Assembly: GCA_050015355.1 (NCBI GenBank)
Contig: JBEKBO010000020.1
Span: 1 to 58,985 of the forward strand
Reading direction: 5' to 3'
Length of the DNA stretch: 58,985 nucleotides
Source of the DNA: CAWBRT01 sp050015355
GTDB taxonomy: Bacteria; Acidobacteriota; Terriglobia; Terriglobales; Acidobacteriaceae
This document shows, piece by piece, positions 16,739-25,500 of this stretch (positions are counted from its first letter, which is position 1; every line of letters starts with the position of its first letter). A program made the translations under genes and the position numbers. The notes under the pieces were generated by a model, which ran no database searches, was not told the origin of the DNA, and worked only from the letters and a program-made list of their open reading frames with translations.

Positions 16739-19700
16739 TCACTTCCGAAAATAGGCTAGCGCCAAATTACCAGCGTATGCCGTAATTGCCCCGGTCGATG
16801 ACGGGCACACGCCTCCGCTGGCAGCATTGGCCGCTTGACCCATGATCTTGGTGCTATCAGCGTTCAGCATGTTTCCGGTTACGGAAGAAATCGACATCGC
16901 ATAAGCGATCACTGATGCGTTGCTGCTAGTCTGGGCGTAAAGAGTCCAGCCAGCCGGAATAGTAACCGTGCCCTGCGACAAAGCAACCGTTTGCTCCGAG
17001 GTATTGCTAGTCGATGCGTATCCCCCGGTGTTGGCCAAAAGCGTACTTCCATCGGCGCTGTAGATGCAGTTGTCGCTGGTCGAACCGGATTGGCCGGTTT
17101 GAATTGCGTAGGTGACCTTGGAGATGGTGACTGGAGTCTGTAGATACTGCGGGAACACGAGTACCACGTTGTTTCCGCTCGTGATCGCGCCCGTACTGAC
17201 GTTCTGCGGAGGACCGACGAGTCCGCCCCAGAAGCCAAACTCCGCAATCGATGTGGGCACAGGCACAGCCCCTGCATCGCTGGCCGTCACCGTCACGTTG
17301 CCAGACAGCGCATGGCCATTCACTGTCGTCGTCTGCGGAACGGTAGGTGTTGGCTGCCGTCCCCGCGCTCAGTGCTCCCGTAACATCACCAACGGTGGGC
17401 TGCGTCCGCTGGCATATCCCGTTGCTGTCGATGTACTGGCACCATTTGCTGTCCGATCCTGGAGACGCAATCGGCTGCACGGTCACGGAGTTGGCGTCCG
17501 GCACAGTGATGGTGCGTACCGCCGTTAGTCCAGACGTGTTGAAGTGAAAATACTTGGTTGGCACTCCAAACAGCCCATCGCTGAAGGGGTAGGTCGCGAT
17601 GCCAGCGGTTCCGTTCGATGCCGTAGAATAGAAATTCCCCGCTGAACTTACGGTGCCCGAGGCGCCAACCGTGAATGCCCAACCGCCAGGTCCATAGCTG
17701 TTAATAATATTCCCGCTCGGATCATCCACGGTCAGATATAGCGCATGCCCTCCGCCGCTCGTCGCATTGTTTTCGATCGTGGCGATGTAGCCGGTTTTGC
17801 TGCCGCTAATGGCGAGCGAGGTCTGCGCGGCCTCCGGCCACGAATTACCTTTGTTGACCGTCCCCGTGCCCGTATCAGCGTAGGGCGTAGTGACTTCGGG
17901 TCTGACTTGATTGCTCACCAGCATGTTGCCGGTCGAGTCTGCAACATAAATTCCGTAGGTCTGGGTGGGCGTCGCCTGCGAGTCGAAAAACTTATTGCCG
18001 GAAATCAGATTGTAATCCGCCGTGATCGAGGAAAGGCTTTGAATCTGCACCGCCTGCCCGGAGCCGCCCTGCATGTTGTTATAGAACGAAGTCCCGGAGA
18101 TGATGTTGTTCGCTGCGCCGTGGATCATCGCTCCCTGATACTTGCAGTTGGAAATCGACCCGCCGCGATAGCGCACGCCGTTGATCCATTTCAACTCCAG
18201 GCCATACGTGGAGCTCGCGGTGTTGCCCGGGCAGAGGATGTCAAAGCCGCTGAACTCGATGTCCTAGTAGTTTCCCGATACTGCAGAGCTTTCACTCAGC
18301 AGTACGCCTTCACCTGTTGGCAGACAGTTTCCACCCTTAATCGTCATGCCTAAGATGTTGCCGTTGTGCAGGTTGCTAGCCTTGAGGCAGTAGGCATACC
18401 CCGCAATGAGCGGGCTGGAAAAGCTCATCCCGTTGACCTGCACCCCCGTCCCGCCGCCCCAATCAATTCCCGCCTGGACCAGCCCGTTGGTGGCAACCAG
18501 AATCGGGTTGCTGATGACTCCGCTGGCGGGCACGGATGTGTGGTTCGGCCCAAACTGGATGGCCGAAGGAACCGTGCCGTACGTTCCCAAGGTCCCGTTG
18601 TCGAGGATGTTCGCATTGATAATCTGGAAGTTGGTCGCATCCTCCAGGTTGATATCATGCGCGCTGCCGTTCTGATTGGCGTTTGCCGGCCAATCGTTTG
18701 TACCCGTAATGTGCGCATTGACGATCTGCAAGCCGACATTCGGATTCGTGCCGTCCCAGGTTGAACTGACGCAACCGACATAAACCCCTGTACACCAGAA
18801 GTCGTGAATCTTGTTGTTCGTTCCGCCCTGAAAGACAACGGCATCGGCCAACCCGCCGTAGAAGGTCGTATCCCAAAGTTCCGCGTTCGTCACCGAGACA
18901 AAGCGGATGGCATTGTTCAGCGGAGTCCACGCCGTACCGCTGGTGAAGGTGCTAGTCATCCCGCATCCGTGTATCTTTGGCGCGTTGATGCCGGTCCCAG
19001 TGATGAGTGGCCCGTTGAAAGCTCCCGAGATGGTCGCGCCATCGACGCACTCGATTTCAACATTGTTCTTGCTGATCGTCAGCGTCGACGGCAGCACGAC
19101 CAACGCTGTGAGGGTGAGCTTGCCGCCCGTACTCGGCAGCGCATCGTGCCATGCTTGCATGACGTTCGGGGTCCCGAGCAGCAGCGATGAGCCCACCCCG
19201 ACGTTCCCTGTTACCGCAATGCCGTTGGCGCCATCGCTCGTGACGCCGGGAAAAGATGGAATCGCCGGCTTGTTAAGAATCTGCGCGACGCCCGTGCTCG
19301 CGTTCCAGTCAGAGCTCACCTGTGCGGCGGGAATCGTCAACGACACCGCACCCGTTTGTCCGTTTACGCTCTGCACGGGAGCCCCGGAGGCGGCGATGAA
19401 CCCGCTGTTGTTCGTCAGTTGCGAGGTCTGCGTCGGGATCTGTGAAACCTTCGCCAGGCTCGCGGCGTCACTCAAGTTGCTGGACGCCAGCGCTGTTCCG
19501 TTGACTTGATATTGCGTCGCGTTCACCGTGCCGGGCGTCGTCTGCGCCGGCGCGGAATTGCCAACCGTGTCCAGAACAAACTGCCGGTTGGCGGCATCGC
19601 CGGAATTCGTCGGCGTCGGAACCTGGGGAGAGTTCTGGAATGTCTTCACGCCCGTTATCGTCTGACTTCCCGTCAGCTCGACTGCCACATTGCTTCCCAC

Positions 19701-20168
19701 GGCACTGGCGATCGCCGAATCGACATAATCTCTTCCCACAAACTGCATCGCCTGCGACTGTGGTACCAATGACGACCGCACCGCGGCGATCGTCGTCTGC
19801 GGAACCTGCGGAACCACCCAATACTCGGTGCTTCGCGTTCCGTCGTCCAGGTCCACCACAACTTTGTAGTAAGTGCCCTGCGGAGTCGATCCGGTATTCG
19901 GAAATATCGCTGCTTGAACCGATCCGTTGGTTCCCAGGTTCACCGTCATCGAACCAGCCGCAATGGCATCGCCGCCCGCCGTCGTAAATGCCGGCCACGA
20001 GATCAACAAAGTCCCTTGCGCCGGTGTGCCGTCGGCTCGATACAGAACATCCACGATCGCTGTCTTGCTCGTCGCCGCCCGTGCTTCCGCTCCCGCAAGA
20101 ACTGCAACCGTCAGAATGAGCCACCAAATAAAAACCCGCCTCGTGGGGCGGTCTGTTCTGAATCTCAT
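16739..20168 (-). pseudogene. Exported phage-fibre/right-handed beta-helix protein, interrupted by a TAG and a frameshift
   Basis: Read from the ATG at 20168, one gene of about 1,140 codons is visible in three pieces. The N-terminus is a Sec-type signal (VFIWWLILTVAVLAGAEARA), unusual for a tail fibre. Residues 30-160 resemble phage tail N-terminal modules (GDAIAAGSMTVNLG, DLDDGTRSTEYWVVPQVP). Then come T/S/N/G-rich collar repeats, a pectate-lyase-like beta-helix region (ISGAFNGPLITGTGINAPKI, NAELWDTTFYGG, ISGTSFYNNMQGG), and a C-terminal domain (FGFWGGLVGPPQNVSTG to ALAYFRK). An in-frame TAG at 18264-18266 splits the helix with the frame continuing, and the frame shifts near 17345. Either decay, readthrough/shift expression, or consensus errors. 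Confidence 0.7.
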
Positions 20169-20212
20169 GTTCTTTTATCCTGCTATCCTGCTCTGTCCAG
20201 ATCGGCCAGATC

Positions 20213-20668
20213 TCATTGCGCCGCTTGGCCCGAAAACTCTTTCATGAACGATTCCACGCTGCGCACGTACACGTCGGCAAAATCCACCACGTAGCGCTTG
20301 CTCTGAATCAACCGTTTCGCCTCTTCCAGCTTGTGTCCCAGAGCTCGCATCACCGCCAGCGCCATCATCGGTGCCCGGTGAACTCCCGCCGCGCAATGGA
20401 TGTACAACTTCGTATCACTTTGCTCCAGCGCCCGCAGTGCAAAATCCACCCCCCGCTCAAACACCGGCCTCGGTTTCGGCTGGAAATCGTCGTCCACAGG
20501 GTTCCACAATACTTCAATCCCAAACGGCTCCGCCAGCGGCGTGTCGTCAAACTCGATTTGCATGTCGATGATATGTGTAACCCCGGTGGCAGCCACCTGC
20601 GCCATTTTCTCTTCGACCCAGATCCCGCCGCCGACCGCAATCCGATCGGTGACCCATGTCATGTCCAT
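20213..20668 (-). CDS. Dual-specificity protein phosphatase (PTP-like)
   Basis: This 151-residue protein contains the complete Cys-phosphatase signature HCAAGVHRAP (catalytic Cys92, Arg98), and the upstream strand/loop with candidate general acid Asp in NPVDDDFQP. The ATG at 20668 gives the compact single-domain size; a longer frame upstream is a shadow of the Lys-rich gene. It lies just before the fibre gene on the same strand, in a cluster otherwise made of regulators, structural remnants and lysis genes. Target unknown; a cargo gene of the prophage is the simplest reading. Confidence 0.8.
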   Translation of the reverse strand: MDMTWVTDRIAVGGGIWVEEKMAQVAATGVTHIIDMQIEFDDTPLAEPFGIEVLWNPVDDDFQPKPRPVFERGVDFALRALEQSDTKLYIHCAAGVHRAPMMALAVMRALGHKLEEAKRLIQSKRYVVDFADVYVRSVESFMKEFSGQAAQ

Positions 20669-20903
20669 TGCAGAATTCCGCCCCCGGCCCTGATCTAGCA
20701 TCGCGGCCAACCGCGCGCGCCAATACTTTACTTTAACAGCTTGGAACGTCGGTTGAACCGCTGCGCCACGAACCGGAGGGCGAATCCGGCGCCCGCGCCC
20801 GGCTCGGCAGGTTTCCAATCCCATTTCAAAGATGAATCTTACCTGCTCACGTTTGCCCGTCGGCTCTTGCTCCTTACCTGCAATAAACAGTCTGCCCGGA
20901 GAC

Positions 20904-21452
20904 TTACTCTTCCGGTTGAATCGGCACCGCCGGCTCTTCCGCGGGTGGCGCCATCTCAGCTTTGGTCGAGCTGCCCGCGGTCTTGCGCCTGCCGCCGCGT
21001 TTTTTCGCAGGCACTGCGGACTCGGGGGCTGCTCCCAACTGCCCCAGCAGCAACTCTGCCAACGAGGCGTCGGCTGCCGCTTGCGCCGCTTTGTCCTCCG
21101 CCTTCTTGCCGTCGTCTTTATCGGCAATGGTGAGGAGGAGCTTCGCCTCGTTGTAACTTCCCCTCTTCGCTTTCTCGATCAAACCGTCCACAATCTGATC
21201 CATCTCGGCAATGATCTTCTGCTTGCATTCCTGTTTCACGCTGTGGGCCGACTTCGGCCGCTTGCGCGGTTTACCGGCTTCGTCCTCCGCAGGCATGACC
21301 TCGTCGGTCACGGAACCGGCATTGAGGCCGGCACCCTGCTCGATTACCGCTGCGCTCTCTTTCTTTGTGGAACGCATTCTACGGGTCTGGCTGCGCTGCG
21401 ATCCGCCGGCATTCTTCTCTACCTTTTGCCTCTTCCCTCTATCGCTCGCCAT
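20904..21452 (-). CDS. Lys/Arg/Ala-rich hypothetical protein of the prophage cluster
   Basis: This is a 182-residue protein from the ATG at 21452 (a TTG at 21476 is the alternative). The N-terminal 70 residues are basic and low-complexity. A compact helical core follows (KIIAEMDQIVDGLIEKAKRG, YNEAKLLLTIADKDDG), then an Ala/Lys/Pro-rich tail with PAKKRGGRRKTAGS. The core is reminiscent of phage proteins located near small terminases, but I do not recognise a family. It is the first gene after the intrinsic terminator at 21710-21738, so probably heads the late transcript. Confidence 0.6.
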   Translation of the reverse strand: MASDRGKRQKVEKNAGGSQRSQTRRMRSTKKESAAVIEQGAGLNAGSVTDEVMPAEDEAGKPRKRPKSAHSVKQECKQKIIAEMDQIVDGLIEKAKRGSYNEAKLLLTIADKDDGKKAEDKAAQAAADASLAELLLGQLGAAPESAVPAKKRGGRRKTAGSSTKAEMAPPAEEPAVPIQPEE

Positions 21453-21625
21453 CCGTGACTCTCGTCTTTCCTGCAACCGTCACACGCATCCGCGCGTCTG
21501 CCGCGCCCTTCCTTCTGCCTTTCTATTCTTAGGATAGCAATTTTATGGGGGGCACTGAGACATTGGACACAGATCTCTATCTCGCGCGCTTCCGCGCACT
21601 TGCCATTTTTCTCGTCGCAAGTTCG

Positions 21626-21654
21626 CTTGACACGCCGAGAACCGGCGTGCCAAG
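21626..21654. other. Stem-loop between the regulator and late genes
   Basis: CTTGACACGCCG and CGGCGTGCCAAG form a 12-bp stem with one mismatch and a 5-nt loop (AGAAC). No T-run follows on either strand. It lies in the 308-nt gap between the terminator of the sigma-like gene and the next gene, where the late promoter should be. Confidence 0.5.
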
Positions 21655-21709
21655 TCGGCTTCGCATTCATCGGATGCCTTCCGCTCACTCGCCCAACAAA
21701 TTCGTACGC

Positions 21710-21738
21710 AAAAAAAGGGCGCGGTTTTGGACGCGCCC
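21710..21738 (-). terminator. Intrinsic terminator after the sigma-like gene
   Basis: On the minus strand, GGGCGCG and CGCGCCC form a 7-bp G/C stem around an 8-nt loop, followed at once by seven T. It lies about 23 nt behind the stop of the regulator gene at 21761, so the regulator transcript can end before the late genes. Confidence 0.85.
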
Positions 21739-21760
21739 AAGTGTACGTAAGTAAATCGAA

Positions 21761-22456
21761 CTATTGAATCCGGTTTCGCCACATATAGCTCTCCATGCGA
21801 ACAACCCCGGCCCGCGCTACAGCTTTCTGGCCCGCGTCCAAAACGGCTGTCCCCACCGAAGCAGCCGGCTTCTTCGGAGGCAATTTTAGCCGCACCGGAT
21901 CCCCGCGCCTGCCCCCTACAGCCTCGGTTTCAAAACTTTCCACCCGTGCCGAAAATTCCCGATTCCGCAGACACACCACGCAATCCGGTTGCTCCAACGT
22001 CAAAGGCAGCGGCTGAATCAGCTTGGCCGTCAGCAACCTGTACGACAACCTGTCCAACGCTGCGCTGTAGCGCCGTTCCACTTGCCGCCGCGAGAGCCCC
22101 AGCGATTTTCCCGCTTCTTCCTGCGATTGATCCAGAAAAACCAGCGCGGCAATCGTCTCCAGCGATGCCGGATCCAACTTTTCCATGCACCGTTCCATGT
22201 CGTGAACAAAGATCACGAAGTCTTCAAACGTGTGCGGCCGGCTCGAGGAGACTATCCCCCGGAACACCTCTCCTCCCAGGATCGAAGGCAGCCTGCCAAG
22301 ATCCAGCGACAACCGGAAATAACGCCGCAGCATTCGCTCCGTTTGTGCCCTGTAGAGGGGAAGTACCCCCTCCCCATCAAGAAATTCACACCCCGATTTT
22401 TGCGGCCCATTACAGGTCCCGTCCCGCACTGGCTTATGGTTCTGAGTAGCCTTCAT
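21761..22456 (-). CDS. Sigma-70 region 4-like / antiterminator-like phage regulator
   Basis: This is a 231-residue protein. Residues 35-145 are helical and end in a helix-turn-helix of the sigma region 4 type (ALVFLDQSQEEAGKSLGLSRRQVERRYSAALDRL), preceded by a helical segment FEDFVIFVHDMERCMEKLD. There is no region 2, so it is not a complete sigma factor. The second half (PDCVVCLRNREFSARVE, then a basic/Ala-rich tail) is unassigned. The start overlaps the stop of the zinc-ribbon gene (ATGA), and GGGAGG precedes the ATG. A role in switching on the late prophage genes is inferred from position and the terminator behind it. Confidence 0.6.
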   Translation of the reverse strand: MKATQNHKPVRDGTCNGPQKSGCEFLDGEGVLPLYRAQTERMLRRYFRLSLDLGRLPSILGGEVFRGIVSSSRPHTFEDFVIFVHDMERCMEKLDPASLETIAALVFLDQSQEEAGKSLGLSRRQVERRYSAALDRLSYRLLTAKLIQPLPLTLEQPDCVVCLRNREFSARVESFETEAVGGRRGDPVRLKLPPKKPAASVGTAVLDAGQKAVARAGVVRMESYMWRNRIQ

Positions 22457-22711
22457 ACTGGCAAACCTCCCAGAATCATGATCGACTCATGGCCCAAACC
22501 CGCCAGACTGGCGCTCCGGTTGGACCGGTTGCTCCTTGCCCTCCACAGTTTCGTGAGCTGCTTCTCTTCCGCCACGCACCGCTCGCACCGGTTTTGCAAT
22601 ACTCCGTGCTCCCTCGTCCACAGCCCACCGCAACGCTCACAGTACTTTAGTTCTAGTCTAACGATTCCCCGTTCTAGTTTTACGATCCCCCCCTGTTGCT
22701 GTATGATTCAT
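22453..22711 (-). pseudogene. Zinc-ribbon protein with a frameshift at a run of seven G
   Basis: From the ATG at 22711 (GGGGGGAAA upstream) the frame reads MNHTATGG, then meets seven G (22687-22693). With six G it would continue IVKLERGIVRLELKYCERCG and on through a second Cys pair (NRCERCVAEEKQL) to a stop overlapping the next gene. The two five-codon units IVKLE and IVRLE differ only by a silent and a conservative change, which supports this frame as coding. The product (about 85 residues) would be a two-Cys-pair zinc ribbon. The extra G may be slippage-prone regulation, a mutation, or a consensus error. Confidence 0.55.
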
Positions 22712-23302
22712 TTTCCCCCCATTGGTTCGGCCCTGGTTCCAGCAATCGACCCTGCATTCGGCTCGACCCCCTTGTCGGCTTTGTGGTCCAGTTTTGAATC
22801 GCGAAATTCCTAGACGGAAACGGACATGCCGTATCGCCATGAAGCCGCCAATTGTGATAGTTCCCCCGATGCCTGGGTTCGTAGTTGCCGATAACCAGAT
22901 TGGCGTCTGGTTTTATGTGCTCGTACATCGCAGAGGTTTCCTCGATGCTTTGCATTCCCTCGAGGTGTTCTCCCTCTGCTTTTTCATTTCAGCCGGCAGC
23001 CGTCGCCGCCGGCTGAAACCACTGTCCGCCGGACTCCGCACACCAGCCCTTTTCGGCTGAGGTACGGTACGCGCCGCCGCGCACACAACCGCGCGGTTGA
23101 GCTATCCGGGAAAGTGGAGTTCAACGATCACACAATCTTGATGACGGAAAACCGCCACCGTCCGCTTCGCGTGACTGTCAGTGAATGCGGTCGTGAGGGG
23201 TCTTCCTTTATCATCAGCAACACAAAAGAGGTACTCAGGCTATGCAGGACGCGGAACATTGGTCAACAAAAAAATAGCTTCGAGATTGTTTTTGAGAATT
23301 TT
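22712..23302. other. 590-nt regulatory gap between the divergent prophage repressor and cluster
   Basis: No gene is convincing here. A minus-strand frame (22680-22955) has MYEHIKPDANLVIGNYEP but then turns low-quality and overlaps the zinc-ribbon gene; a plus-strand frame at 23114-23308 lacks a ribosome site. Early promoters of the cluster and the repressor promoter must lie here or at the palindrome just right of it. An inverted pair AGCCGGC..GCCGGCT occurs near 22993-23014. Confidence 0.35.
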
Positions 23303-23321
23303 CTATAGCTTAAAGCTATAG
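23303..23321. promoter_or_regulatory. Operator-like 19-bp palindrome before the repressor gene
   Basis: CTATAGCTT-A-AAGCTATAG: two perfect 9-bp arms around one central base, ending 16 nt before the ATG of the repressor at 23338. Position and symmetry fit the binding site of a dimeric HTH repressor acting on its own promoter. No second copy was found by eye in the gap. Confidence 0.65.
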
Positions 23322-23337
23322 ATCGGAATGCCAATTT

Positions 23338-24054
23338 ATGGATTTCATCGCGCTGCAAGACGCTCTTCGAACCATTGTCGCCGGCAGGATTCGCACCGGT
23401 CAGTTGACCGGCGTCGCCCTGGCGCGCAAAACCGGCTTTCGCCAAGCCCACGTCTCTAACTTTCTCAACCGCCGACGCGGCCTCAGCCTTGAGGCCATGA
23501 ATCGCGTCCTCCAGGTCCTCGGTCTCTCCGTCATCGACCTGATCGAGCAGGCCGAAATCAATCGGCGGGCTACCGTTGCCCCACCCGCCGAAGGCGCTTA
23601 CAGCAGCGTTCTATTGGTCGAACCGCAGGCTGCCATCGGCCAACCCGTCATCACCCGCGCCTTTGTGCTGGAAGTCTTGAAATTCAAACAGAGCTTCCTC
23701 CGCCGCCTGCGCGCCGATATGGCCAGCGCACGCCAGGACTGGATTCGCTTCGTCCTCGTTAAGGCCGACGCCGGCAACGGATTGGCCATGTATCCCCGGA
23801 TGAATGCCGGAGCCACTTTGCTCATCGACCGCCACCACAATTCCCTCCGCCCATACCGGCGCGGCGTGCCCAACATCTACGCCGTTGCCAAAGACGGCGA
23901 AATGCTGGTTCGCTATGTCGAGTTACAGGGGTCTCATTTGCTGCTGCGGCCTCAAAACCGGCAGTGTCCTCTCACCGCCATCTACATCGGCGAAGGCACG
24001 TCTTTCGCCGACCACATCGTCGGCCGTGTTTGCCACGTCTCATTCGAGACCTGA
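23338..24054 (+). CDS. XRE-type phage repressor with LexA/S24-like C-terminal domain lacking the catalytic dyad
   Basis: This is a 238-residue protein. Residues 10-65 form an XRE-type HTH (GVALARKTGFRQAHVSNFLN). Residues 135-235 have the S24/LexA fold pattern (GLAMYPRMNAGATLLIDRH, YAVAKDGEMLVRYVELQG, LLLRPQN, IVGRVCHVSFE). In active LexA/CI repressors the motif is G-(D/N)-S-M-x-P and a Lys follows in (V)K(R); here they read GLAM (Ala150) and VRY (Arg192), so self-cleavage should be impossible. It is divergent from the prophage cluster, with a 19-bp palindrome 16 nt upstream. Known S24-fold repressors need cleavage for SOS induction; this one must be released otherwise, if at all. Confidence 0.75.
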   Translation: MDFIALQDALRTIVAGRIRTGQLTGVALARKTGFRQAHVSNFLNRRRGLSLEAMNRVLQVLGLSVIDLIEQAEINRRATVAPPAEGAYSSVLLVEPQAAIGQPVITRAFVLEVLKFKQSFLRRLRADMASARQDWIRFVLVKADAGNGLAMYPRMNAGATLLIDRHHNSLRPYRRGVPNIYAVAKDGEMLVRYVELQGSHLLLRPQNRQCPLTAIYIGEGTSFADHIVGRVCHVSFET

Positions 24055-24118
24055 GGAGATGCCGCCATTTCTCGGGAGCCGGCGAGGGCGGCGAAAATGC
24101 AGCAATCTTTCGGCACCC

Positions 24119-24160
24119 TTCCGGGCCGGTTTTGCGAGGGGTATATCTCATGAGGCAACT
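24119..24160. repeat. Partial copy of dispersed repeat family 2
   Basis: CCGGTTTTGCGAGGGGTATA and the following TCTCATGAGG resemble the left half of the family-2 repeat (CCGGTTTCGCGAAAGGTA..). The right half is absent. It lies in the 234-nt gap after the repressor gene, in which nothing else was recognised. Confidence 0.4.
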
Positions 24161-24288
24161 TAGGGTTCCGTCCCGATAAGGAACTAAGGTGCCGTTGAGC
24201 CGGCTTTTGGGGTCGACAGACGCCTTCTGGCGCTAAAATAGATACAAGTACGAGCACGTACGATAATTCCCGCGATCTGGAGTCATTG

Positions 24289-25473
24289 ATGGCACTCATG
24301 TCGGAAAGTAAAGCTGTGGTCCGTTCGGCTTCTTCGGTTCAGCCTCCCAAAAGGCTGTTGTTTGGGCCAGGACCGACCCAAGTAGATGCTCGCGTGTACA
24401 AGGCCATGGCGAAGCCGGTCGTCGGCCACCTTGACCCTTACTTCTTCACCGTCTTCGAACAAGTTCACCAGATGTTGAAAGTCGTCTTTGGCACCCAGAA
24501 CCCTGTGACCTTCGCCGTTTCCGGGACCGGCAGCTCCGGAATGGAAACTGCTGTCGCCAACTTCGTTGAGCCCGGAACGAAGGTCGCCGTCTTCGCCAAC
24601 GGCTATTTCTGCGACCGCATCATCGAGATGGCCCGCCGCCAGGGTGGTGAAGTCGTGCGCTTCGAGAAGCCCTGGGGAGAGGTGTTCGGCGACGACGAAG
24701 CTTCCGAGTTCCTTCATCGTGAACGCCCGCAGGTAGTGGCCTATGTCAATGCGGAGACTTCAACCGGCGCGCTGCAACCGGGCAAGGCCATCTGCGCGGC
24801 GGCGCATGCGGTGGGTGCCGTGGTCATCGCCGACCTCGTCACCTCCCTTGGCGCCATGCCGGTGAACGTCGACGAGACCGGCATCGACATCGCCTATAGC
24901 TGCTCTCAAAAGGGTCTGAGCTGTCCTCCTGGACTGGCGCCGATCACGGTCTCGCCGCGAGCCTGGGAGCGCCTCAAGTCCCGCAAGACCAAGGTGCAGA
25001 GCTGGTATCTCGATTTGAACCTGTTGAACGAGTATTACTTCCAGACGCCGCACAAGTATCACCACACCGCCTCGGCTTCGCTGCTCTATGCGCTCCACGA
25101 AGCGCTTTCGCTGATTGTGGAGGAGGGTGTTGAGAAGCGCTACGCGCGGCATTACCAGGCGCACCTCGCGTTTGTAAAGGGCGTCGAGGCGCTAGGTTTG
25201 CGCATGCACGTGGCGGAAGGCAAGCGCATCTGGAACCTGAATACGCCTTGTGTGCCCGAGGGCGCCAACGACGCCAACGTTCGCAAGATCCTTCTGGAGG
25301 AGCAAGGCATTGAAATCGCTGGCGGCTTCGGTCCGCTGGCGGGCAAGGTATTCCGCATCGGCACTATGGGCCCGTTAGCTACCGAGACCAACGTACGCTC
25401 GTTCTTGCGGCATTTTGCCAACGCTCTCAAGGCAAGCGGCTACCAAAAGGCGAAGAAGGCGGCCGCCAGATAA
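24289..25473 (+). CDS. Class V aminotransferase (alanine/serine-glyoxylate type)
   Basis: This is a 394-residue PLP enzyme of fold type I. Seen are the start FGPGPTQVDARVYKAM, SGTGSSGMETAVANFV (phosphate-binding region), ETSTGALQPG, ADLVTSLGAMPV with the PLP-ring Asp, and the Schiff-base Lys in YSCSQKGLSCPPG. This family transfers amino groups between serine or alanine and glyoxylate; substrate choice cannot be read here. The ATG at 24289 has GGAG six bases upstream. A strong terminator follows, and the serine operon converges on it. Confidence 0.9.
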   Translation: MALMSESKAVVRSASSVQPPKRLLFGPGPTQVDARVYKAMAKPVVGHLDPYFFTVFEQVHQMLKVVFGTQNPVTFAVSGTGSSGMETAVANFVEPGTKVAVFANGYFCDRIIEMARRQGGEVVRFEKPWGEVFGDDEASEFLHRERPQVVAYVNAETSTGALQPGKAICAAAHAVGAVVIADLVTSLGAMPVNVDETGIDIAYSCSQKGLSCPPGLAPITVSPRAWERLKSRKTKVQSWYLDLNLLNEYYFQTPHKYHHTASASLLYALHEALSLIVEEGVEKRYARHYQAHLAFVKGVEALGLRMHVAEGKRIWNLNTPCVPEGANDANVRKILLEEQGIEIAGGFGPLAGKVFRIGTMGPLATETNVRSFLRHFANALKASGYQKAKKAAAR

Positions 25474-25500
25474 AACCAAATCGATTTCCAACCGCACTCA

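Noticed and set aside
20669..21127. Long N-terminal extension of the phosphatase frame
   Set aside because: The extension is Arg/Trp/Pro-rich and overlaps the Lys-rich gene in another frame; the phosphatase domain starts cleanly at 20668.
22680..22955. Minus-strand frame with MYEHIKPDANLVIG
   Set aside because: Start is poorly spaced from GAGGGA and the rest overlaps the zinc-ribbon gene with low-quality sequence; kept only as a remark on the gap.
23114..23308. Small plus-strand frame before the repressor
   Set aside because: No ribosome site and it runs into the operator palindrome; composition is not convincing.
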